Positions 1 through 5,143 of a DNA stretch of 8,455 nucleotides are shown here, piece by piece; position 1 is the first letter of the stretch, and each line of letters begins with the position of its first letter. Under the pieces are notes generated by a model. It was not told the DNA's origin. It did not search any database and saw only the letters and a list, made by a program, of their open reading frames with translations. The stretch comes from Syntrophaceae bacterium UBA4059 (lineage in GTDB: Bacteria > Desulfobacterota > Syntrophia > Syntrophales > Smithellaceae), in contig DFZJ01000052.1 in NCBI GenBank assembly GCA_002382045.1, positions 1 through 8,455 of the forward strand. The letters are read 5' to 3'. The position numbers were made by a program, and so were the translations under genes.

Positions 1-383
1 CCAAAAAGATCAAAGCGCTGTCGCAGCTGTTTATTTTTGATACCTGCCATGCCGGTGGTGTGGATAATATTATCAGCGGACTGTATGATGCCCGGATGTC
101 GGTGCTGGCCAAAAAAATGGGGCTGCATATTTATGCGTCGGCAGGAAGTGTACAAACCGCCCTGGACGGTTATCAGGGCAACGGGCTGTATACACATACC
201 CTGCTTGCGGGATTAAAAAACGGTGCAATCGTGGACAAGGACAAAAGCGGCGCCGTGACGGTGAAAAGTCTGGGGCTTTACTCCCGGGAGATGACCACGG
301 AGATTTCCAAGAAACTTGGCCACCCGCAAACCCCGTTGATTATCAATTTCGGCAAAGACAGCAAATTGTTTGACGTGCGCTGA
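1..383 (+). CDS. Caspase-like (peptidase C14) protein, C-terminal fragment cut by window edge
   Basis: The reading frame is open from base 3 to the TGA at 381-383 and runs in from outside the window. Its first codons contain the catalytic-cysteine motif of clan CD caspase-like peptidases, DTCHAGG (Cys codon 45-47), so about the last 126 residues are present. The catalytic His and anything upstream lie outside. It aligns without gaps to the last 126 residues of the caspase lipoprotein at 2571-5090; I count about 91 identities (72%). By that homology the whole protein is probably another exported WD40-caspase lipoprotein, but this is inferred. A GTG at 60-62 could be mistaken for a start, but it lies after the catalytic Cys and has no role as one. 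A degenerate EF-hand-like loop (D-x-D-x-S-G, codons 234-269) follows, as in the paralogues. Confidence 0.93.
   Translation, partial: KKIKALSQLFIFDTCHAGGVDNIISGLYDARMSVLAKKMGLHIYASAGSVQTALDGYQGNGLYTHTLLAGLKNGAIVDKDKSGAVTVKSLGLYSREMTTEISKKLGHPQTPLIINFGKDSKLFDVR
3..380 (+). repeat. Paralogous 378-base segment, copy A (caspase C-terminal end)
   Basis: This stretch aligns codon for codon, with no insertion or deletion, to 4710-5087. Several short runs are identical at DNA level, for example bases 38-52 with 4745-4759. The similarity reaches to the stop codons; the downstream sequences look unrelated. Confidence 0.85.
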
Positions 384-534
384 AGAAGAAAACGTGATAC
401 GGCGACGTCATCGCGGGTGGACATTTCAACCGGTAGAGAGGCGGTCAAGCCTTTATTCTGTCTTTAATTTTCTTTTGTATCGTGATATTGTCGATCTGCA
501 AAATCAAGGAAGCGATCAGGTTCGTTAAAAGCAT

Positions 535-539
535 GGAGG
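535..539 (+). promoter_or_regulatory. Shine-Dalgarno site for the HEPN gene
   Basis: GGAGG lies 8 bases before the ATG at 548. This favours ATG 548 over the TTG at 545, which would be one codon longer. Confidence 0.7.
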
Positions 540-547
540 CGTGATTG

Positions 548-973
548 ATGACTTCACTCGATGTTCGCTGGATGCAGCGTTTCAAACATTTTGAACAAGC
601 GTATTCTCAGTTGGAAAAGGCCGTGGCGCTTTCTAAAAAACGTCCGTTAAGCGAGCTTGAAGAGCAGGGAATCATTCAGGCCTTCGAATACACCCATGAA
701 CTGGCGTGGAATGTATTGAAAGATTTTCTGGAAGAACAGGGTGTGCGCGATCTTTACGGTTCTAAAGACAGCAGCCGCGAGGCATTCAAACGAGGCCTCA
801 TCGAAAACGGAGACGCCTGGATGGACATGATCCAAAGCAGAAATCTTACCTCCCATACTTACAATAGAGATATTGCTCAACAGATTGTTCAGGCGATCCT
901 GGAAAATTATTACACGGAATTCGGAAGGCTCCTTGAAGGTTTGAAATCAAAAATCGATCAGGAAACGTCATGA
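548..973 (+). CDS. HI0074-family nucleotidyltransferase-associated protein, HepT-like HEPN (putative toxin)
   Basis: A 141-residue, mainly helical, cytoplasmic protein with no signal peptide. It matches the pattern I know for the HI0074 family ('nucleotidyltransferase substrate binding protein'): early RF..F..A, LSELEE.GIIQAFEYT.ELAW in the middle, and RNLTSHTY near residues 98-105. That last motif is RX4HXY (Arg98, His103, Tyr105), the HEPN RNase signature of HepT; in characterised HepT the Tyr is the residue AMPylated by MntA. The gene overlaps the next one by four bases (ATGA at 970-973), so the two are translationally coupled. Inference: a toxin or effector held inactive by its partner. 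The alternative older view is a substrate-recognition subunit for the nucleotidyltransferase. Family assignment is firm; toxicity is not shown by sequence. Confidence 0.9.
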   Translation: MTSLDVRWMQRFKHFEQAYSQLEKAVALSKKRPLSELEEQGIIQAFEYTHELAWNVLKDFLEEQGVRDLYGSKDSSREAFKRGLIENGDAWMDMIQSRNLTSHTYNRDIAQQIVQAILENYYTEFGRLLEGLKSKIDQETS

Positions 974-1326
974 AGTACGGACTCAAAGAATCCACTATTG
1001 AGAAAATCCGTGAAATCTTCACTCGCTATCCGCAGGTGGAAAAGGCTGTTCTGTATGGATCACGCGCCAAAGGAAACTATCAAAACGGGTCTGATATAGA
1101 TCTGACAATGGATGGCGGCGCCGACCTGACGATGAATGTCCTGTATAGGATTATGGATGATATCGACGATTTGTATATGCCTTACAGTTTTGACCTTTCC
1201 ATTCTGAAGGACATCCGCGATCAGGATGTCCTCGATCATATCCGGCGCATCGGCGTTGTATTCTACGAAAAAAAAGAAATCAGGAAACCCGAATCAACCT
1301 TCGGGGAAGAAATTCATCATGCCTGA
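970..1326 (+). CDS. MntA-like minimal nucleotidyltransferase (putative antitoxin)
   Basis: A 118-residue single-domain protein of the minimal nucleotidyltransferase (MNT) family within the pol-beta superfamily. The active-site motif is intact: LYGSRAKGNYQNGSDIDL contains GSX10DXD, with Gly30-Ser31 and metal-binding Asp42 and Asp44. Asp75 in SFDLSIL is the likely third carboxylate. In HepT-MntA (type VII) systems this enzyme transfers AMP to the HEPN toxin and neutralises it. The start ATG overlaps the stop of the HEPN gene, so there is no separate ribosome site of note. Length is normal for the family. The last roughly 15 residues (after FYEKKE) are probably a loose tail. HI0073-like is an equivalent name. 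Confidence 0.9.
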   Translation: MKYGLKESTIEKIREIFTRYPQVEKAVLYGSRAKGNYQNGSDIDLTMDGGADLTMNVLYRIMDDIDDLYMPYSFDLSILKDIRDQDVLDHIRRIGVVFYEKKEIRKPESTFGEEIHHA

Positions 1327-1379
1327 GAAATTATCAGAAAACACTATGCCGGATAGCAATTCTGTTGCCTAAATTTGAA

Positions 1380-1384
1380 GGAGG
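1380..1384 (+). promoter_or_regulatory. Shine-Dalgarno site for the DUF4384 gene
   Basis: GGAGG lies 5 bases before ATG 1390. An in-frame TTG at 1375 lies upstream of this site and would put the ribosome site inside the coding sequence, so ATG 1390 is taken as the start. Confidence 0.75.
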
Positions 1385-1389
1385 TTTAT

Positions 1390-2253
1390 ATGCGTAAGAT
1401 TTTATTATTTGTTGCGATAAGTATTATTCTGGCCGCGCCGCTTTATGCTGCGCAATCCACAATTAAGATTGCGGAAGGGTTCGCCTGTATGGGCGATGAC
1501 AAATCGCGCAAGCAAACCGAAACGGCGGCGTTTACTGATGCCAAAAGAAACGCCGTTGAGGCGGTCAAAACCTATGTGTCATCGGCAACTGAAGTAAAAG
1601 ATTTTGAACTTCAAAAAGATCTTGTGTCCGCTTACGCCAACGCTACGGTTTCGGTGATCGAAACAATGGAAAAGTCCTGGTATAAAGATCCGGCGATGGG
1701 CGACTGCTACAAGATCAAGTTGAAGGCCGAAGTCATTCCGGATGAAAAGGCCATGAAGAAAGCCAACGAGAAAGCCAGTGATGCCGTCCTTGATGACCCG
1801 TCACTGCCTCTGGCCGTGAAAGTCTGGACGGATAAAGCATCTTATCACGCAGGTGAGAAAATAAAAATTTATCTCAAAGGCAACAAGCCTTTCTTTGCCC
1901 GGGTGATTTATCGGGACGCGGCTAAAAACAGTTTACAGTTGCTGCCCAATCCCTACCGTCAGGACAATTATTTTCAGGGCGGCGTCATTTATGAGATTCC
2001 CTCCGGTAATGATAAATTTGAACTGGAAGTGAACCCGCCCTTCGGCGAGGAAAATATCATGGTTTATGCCAGCGTCTCGGAACTGGGCGATTTGAATTTG
2101 AAAGAAGAAGGCAATGTCTATGCCGTAAAAACAAAATCAAGGGACATCGGCATCAAAACAAGAGGCGTTAAAATTACAACCGGCGGGCAGGGCAACGCCG
2201 CGCAGTCTGCGGAATTTTCCGAGGGCAAGGTGGTTGTGAAGACAAAAAAATAG
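1390..2253 (+). CDS. Secreted DUF4384-domain protein with FlgT/LPP20-like N-terminal region
   Basis: A 287-residue protein. Residues 1-20 form a Sec signal peptide (MRKILLFVAISIILAAPLYA, likely cut after LYA or one residue later); there is no lipobox, so it is predicted soluble in the periplasm or outside. Residues about 25-118 resemble the N-terminal domain seen in FlgT/LPP20-like envelope proteins: AAFTDAKRNAVEAVKTYV, then SATEVKDF. Two cysteines (33 and 106) could form a disulfide. Residues about 139-232 read as DUF4384: LAVKVWTDKASYHAGEKI, a beta-rich segment, LLPNPYRQDN.F then EIPS. In other bacteria DUF4384 is commonly fused to the C-terminus of caspase-like peptidases. Here it is a stand-alone gene flanked by caspase genes, which suggests a partner role (inference). 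The tail from 233 on is low-complexity and basic. Biochemical function is unknown. Confidence 0.8.
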   Translation: MRKILLFVAISIILAAPLYAAQSTIKIAEGFACMGDDKSRKQTETAAFTDAKRNAVEAVKTYVSSATEVKDFELQKDLVSAYANATVSVIETMEKSWYKDPAMGDCYKIKLKAEVIPDEKAMKKANEKASDAVLDDPSLPLAVKVWTDKASYHAGEKIKIYLKGNKPFFARVIYRDAAKNSLQLLPNPYRQDNYFQGGVIYEIPSGNDKFELEVNPPFGEENIMVYASVSELGDLNLKEEGNVYAVKTKSRDIGIKTRGVKITTGGQGNAAQSAEFSEGKVVVKTKK

Positions 2254-2327
2254 CAACATTATTCTCTTGCTGGTTTAATCAAAATGGTTGGACCAGCGGG
2301 GGCATCATCAGCAACCTGTGCCGGTCG

Positions 2328-2501
2328 ATGACATTGCTGCTGGGAATGGTGATCTTAAGCGGCACGCTGGAAAGGATCGGATTTACCCGCCCGACGCGGC
2401 TGTTTCTTTGCGCCGGTGATGTTATCAGCGTCGTGATTGAAAAGATTGGAACGCTGACAAACAGCGCTGTAAAAGAATGGTCAATTTCGGAGAAAATATA
2501 A
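2328..2501 (+). CDS. Doubtful 57-residue small protein or gene remnant
   Basis: ATG 2328 to TAA 2499-2501 encodes 57 residues beginning MTLLLGMVILSGTLERIGF, a short hydrophobic stretch followed by a mixed segment (LFLCAGDVISVVIEKIG) and an acidic/basic end. I do not recognise the family. The frame is open further upstream, back into the end of the DUF4384 gene, but offers no standard ATG/GTG/TTG start between that gene's stop and 2328, and no good Shine-Dalgarno site precedes ATG 2328. Codon choice (GC-rich third positions, few rare-looking codons) looks more like coding than random DNA. This is why a decayed remnant or a small membrane-associated protein is worth recording. An antisense open frame covers the same stretch but has no start signals. 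Confidence 0.25.
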   Translation: MTLLLGMVILSGTLERIGFTRPTRLFLCAGDVISVVIEKIGTLTNSAVKEWSISEKI

Positions 2502-2517
2502 CCATTATAACAAGGCC

Positions 2518-2548
2518 TTGGCAAATGCTTAAAAACATAGAGTATCTT
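2518..2548 (+). promoter_or_regulatory. Weak sigma-70-like promoter candidate upstream of the caspase lipoprotein gene
   Basis: TTGGCA at 2518-2523 matches five of six bases of a -35 box, and TATCTT at 2543-2548 is a poor -10 box after a 19-base spacer. It sits in the AT-rich end of the gap, 22 bases before the start codon. The match is only suggestive. Confidence 0.2.
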
Positions 2549-2570
2549 TTATGTTATCAAGGGGATCGAT

Positions 2571-5090
2571 ATGAAACGATTTGAGTGGATTGCAGTTCTT
2601 TTTTGTGTATTCTTTCTTATTTCCTGCATGGCCAACCCGAACATCCGTTTGAACGCGGGCGGGGTGGAAATGGAACTTACCCAACCTGTTCCCATTTCTG
2701 CGTCAGCAGACCTTTCCCCCGACGGCAGATATTTCCTGACCGGAGGATGGAAGGAAAACGGATTTAAACTCTGGGACATTAATAAAGGAGACCTGGTGAG
2801 GCGATTTTCAACAGAAAAGTCAGGTTTAAACAGTCCAATCTACGTTACTATTTCACCTGATGGCAGGTATATTCTGTCCGGAGGAAAAGCGCTCAAGCTT
2901 TGGGATATGTCTTCAGGCAAGGAGGTTAGGACAATTGGAGATCACGGCGCCGATAAAATTACGTCATTTTCTGCTGATGGCAAAAGAGTTTTATCTTTAG
3001 CGACGGTGCAACATAATCCGTGGGGCGCATATGCAGAGGAATTTTATCTTTGGGATGTGGGCACATGGAATAACATATCAAAGTTTAAAATAAGCCCATC
3101 AGATTTGATCTTAAAAGTAAAGGGCCCAACATATAGTGAATTGGGGCTTCCCTGTGCGGTGGCTCTAGCCCCTGATGGCAGATATCTTTTGACAGGCCAC
3201 CTGCCAATGGGAATGGGCGGACAGTTGAAGAAAAAAGCAAAAATGGTTCTTTGGGACACAAATACAGGCGAAATAATCAGAGACGTTACGGCAAGTGAAG
3301 GAATGCCTGTATTGGTCCCTGCTGTTGCTTTTTCACCAGACGGAAAATATGCCATCTCCGGGGGCAGCGACGGTACAGTCAGGATATGGGATATTGCTTC
3401 TGGCGCTGAATTACGACATCTGGAAGCACACACAGGCTCCGGTGGGACTTTTTTTGTAAGCTATTCCCGTGACGGTAAGTATTTTCTCTCAGGCGGAGCA
3501 GACGGTCTTCTTAAATTATGGGATGCCGCTTCCGCTATGGAAATTAGGACCTTTAAGGCTCTTACGGGCGATACTCCCGGTATGATTACTAATGCCGTCG
3601 GCTTCGCGGCTATCACACCTGATGGAAAGAAGATTATTTCGGGATCGACTGATGCCGCAATCAGGATTTGGAATATTTCGTCGGGAGAGGAAGCCGCCAT
3701 GATGATCGCTTTTGAAGATGGCGAATGGCTGGCCATCACGTCGGAAGGCTATTACAACGCATCGGAGAAAGGCGCACAGTATCTGAAGGTCAAATACGAA
3801 GGAACGGAATACACCATTGACCAGTTTTACGATGTATTTTATCGGCCGGATATTGTGGCGGCCAAGCTGGCCGGTCAGGATATCAGCGGACTCATATCGA
3901 TTACCATGAAAGATGCTCGAAAATCGCCGCCTCCCCGAATCGAGTTTACTTCACACACCGCAGGAAGTGACCAACAAAAAGACAAAGTCTGTTATCAAGT
4001 TAAAAACTCCGGCGGCGGGATTGGAGAAGTAAGGCTTTTTCACAACGGCAAACTCGTTCAATCGGATGGCTACTATCGGGAAGTGTCAAAAGCACCGGGT
4101 GACAAGACACAACTGACGTCTCTGAACAGTCAAGCTATCTACGCAGACATGCGCAGCATAGCGGTCAAAGGCAAGGTTAACGCTGCTTTCTTATCTGTTA
4201 AGCCTAAGGGTGACCTCCTCGAAGAATGCCGGGAGATCGAAGCCATCCCCGGCGAAAATGAAGTAAGCATCACCGCTTTTAACGGCAACAACAGCATTCA
4301 GAGCAGTGTAAATACAATCAGCTTTAACTCAAATGTTGAGACAGACGCCCCTCACCTTTACATCCTGTCTGTCGGTATCGACCAGTATCAGGAAAGCAGT
4401 GTTAATCTTAAATATGCCGTGAAAGATGCGAGGGACTTGGAAGAGAAGCTCAAAGCACAGTCCGCCACGTTGTATGAACCGAAAAATATTCACTATGAGC
4501 TTCTGACAGATCAGGAAGCCACAAAGGCCAATATCGCGAACAAGATCAGCGAGCTTTCAAAGAAAATAAAACCGCAGGATAGCTTCATCCTCTTTGTCGC
4601 AGGTCACGGAGTATTGCTCCAGAACCAGTATTACCTGCTCACCCGCGACTTCAACGGCAAGGTGAGTGACACCAACATGATCAGCTCCAATGAGATCGTG
4701 GAAATGTCCAAGAAGATAAAATCCCTGAGCCAGTTGTTCATCTTTGATACCTGCCATGCAGGAGGCGTGGACACCATCGTCAGCGGACTTTATGACGCCC
4801 GGATGTCCGTGCTGGCCAAGAAAATGGGTTTGCACATTTACGCATCCGCCAACGACAAACAAACAGCAATGGACGGCTACAAAGGCAACGGACTTTTTAC
4901 CCACGTATTACTAAACGGATTGAACAATAACAGGGAAGCAGACAAAAACAAGGACGGGAAAGTAACCATCGTTGGCCTTGGCGATTATTCAAAAACGATG
5001 ACCACCAAGATATCCAAAGAAATCGGACACAGCCAGACGCCTTTGATTATTAATTTCGGGAAAGACAGCCCGATGTATAAATTACAGTGA
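2571..5090 (+). CDS. WD40-repeat caspase-like lipoprotein (peptidase C14), first complete copy
   Basis: An 839-residue predicted envelope protease. Residues 1-19 are a lipoprotein signal: basic start, hydrophobic core and lipobox LISC with Cys19 as the lipidated residue. Seven WD40 blades follow between about 46 and 378, recognised by repeated SPDG(R/K)Y.LSGG ... (L/I)WD units; together they make one seven-bladed propeller. Residues 379-427 are a conserved hinge (FEDGEW, GYYNASEKG, FYRPDIV) also found in the next gene. About 455-588 is an Ig-like segment containing GGGIGEVRLFHNGK, with an extra stretch of some tens of residues relative to its paralogue. The C14 domain spans about 593-839 with catalytic His679 (FVAGHG) and Cys728 (DTCHAGG). 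Asp726, two residues before the Cys, is the S1-pocket position that in metacaspases selects Arg/Lys. A degenerate EF-hand-like loop is at 791-802. AAGGGGA five bases before ATG 2571 fixes the start. Confidence 0.93.
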   Translation: MKRFEWIAVLFCVFFLISCMANPNIRLNAGGVEMELTQPVPISASADLSPDGRYFLTGGWKENGFKLWDINKGDLVRRFSTEKSGLNSPIYVTISPDGRYILSGGKALKLWDMSSGKEVRTIGDHGADKITSFSADGKRVLSLATVQHNPWGAYAEEFYLWDVGTWNNISKFKISPSDLILKVKGPTYSELGLPCAVALAPDGRYLLTGHLPMGMGGQLKKKAKMVLWDTNTGEIIRDVTASEGMPVLVPAVAFSPDGKYAISGGSDGTVRIWDIASGAELRHLEAHTGSGGTFFVSYSRDGKYFLSGGADGLLKLWDAASAMEIRTFKALTGDTPGMITNAVGFAAITPDGKKIISGSTDAAIRIWNISSGEEAAMMIAFEDGEWLAITSEGYYNASEKGAQYLKVKYEGTEYTIDQFYDVFYRPDIVAAKLAGQDISGLISITMKDARKSPPPRIEFTSHTAGSDQQKDKVCYQVKNSGGGIGEVRLFHNGKLVQSDGYYREVSKAPGDKTQLTSLNSQAIYADMRSIAVKGKVNAAFLSVKPKGDLLEECREIEAIPGENEVSITAFNGNNSIQSSVNTISFNSNVETDAPHLYILSVGIDQYQESSVNLKYAVKDARDLEEKLKAQSATLYEPKNIHYELLTDQEATKANIANKISELSKKIKPQDSFILFVAGHGVLLQNQYYLLTRDFNGKVSDTNMISSNEIVEMSKKIKSLSQLFIFDTCHAGGVDTIVSGLYDARMSVLAKKMGLHIYASANDKQTAMDGYKGNGLFTHVLLNGLNNNREADKNKDGKVTIVGLGDYSKTMTTKISKEIGHSQTPLIINFGKDSPMYKLQ
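4710..5087 (+). repeat. Paralogous 378-base segment, copy B (caspase C-terminal end)
   Basis: Counterpart of 3-380. About 91 of 126 encoded residues are identical. The differences are concentrated around the EF-hand-like loop and the last six residues, while the Cys region and the LIINFGKDS segment are nearly unchanged. Confidence 0.85.
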
Positions 5091-5133
5091 TGATTATGCC
5101 CTGCGAATGGCCGTGGGAGAATGATATTAATAG

Positions 5134-5140
5134 TGGAGGG
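5134..5140 (+). promoter_or_regulatory. Shine-Dalgarno site fixing the start of the second caspase lipoprotein
   Basis: TGGAGGG lies four bases before ATG 5144. It lies inside any longer reading from GTG 5087 or ATG 5090, and starting at 5144 places a normal lipoprotein signal peptide at the N-terminus. Confidence 0.8.
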
Positions 5141-5143
5141 TAC

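Larger units (their letters stand above)
2254..2570 (+). other. 317-base gap before the first complete WD40-caspase gene
   Basis: I see no tRNA, terminator with a strong stem and T-run, or direct repeat array. The first half is GC-richer and keeps one reading frame open on the + strand (see the 57-codon entry). The last roughly 70 bases are AT-rich and probably hold the promoter and ribosome site of the gene at 2571. An AGCAA/TTGCT pair (2252-2256 with 2267-2271) just after the DUF4384 stop is too short, and lacks a T-run, to be called a terminator. Confidence 0.6.

Noticed and set aside
60..383. Short independent gene starting at GTG 60.
   Set aside because: The frame is open to the window edge and the conserved cysteine motif lies just before this codon, so it is the tail of a longer gene.
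434..451. Possible terminator after the first caspase fragment (AGGC/GCCT pair before a T-rich stretch).
   Set aside because: The stem is only four base pairs with an interrupted T-run, too weak to call.
2279..2524. 81-codon antisense open frame across the gap.
   Set aside because: It starts at a TTG with no ribosome site, shows no recognisable motif, and lies opposite the more coding-like + frame.
3044..3739. Antisense open frames within the WD40 region of the first complete caspase gene.
   Set aside because: The reverse complement of the repeated SPDGKY codons creates long stop-free frames with recurring similar words; these are shadows of the blades.
5087..5143. Longer N-terminus for the second caspase lipoprotein, from GTG 5087 or ATG 5090.
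   Set aside because: It would place a polar, Trp-rich stretch before the signal peptide and bury the strong ribosome site at 5134-5140. ATG 5144 gives a lipobox Cys at residue 19 as in the paralogue.
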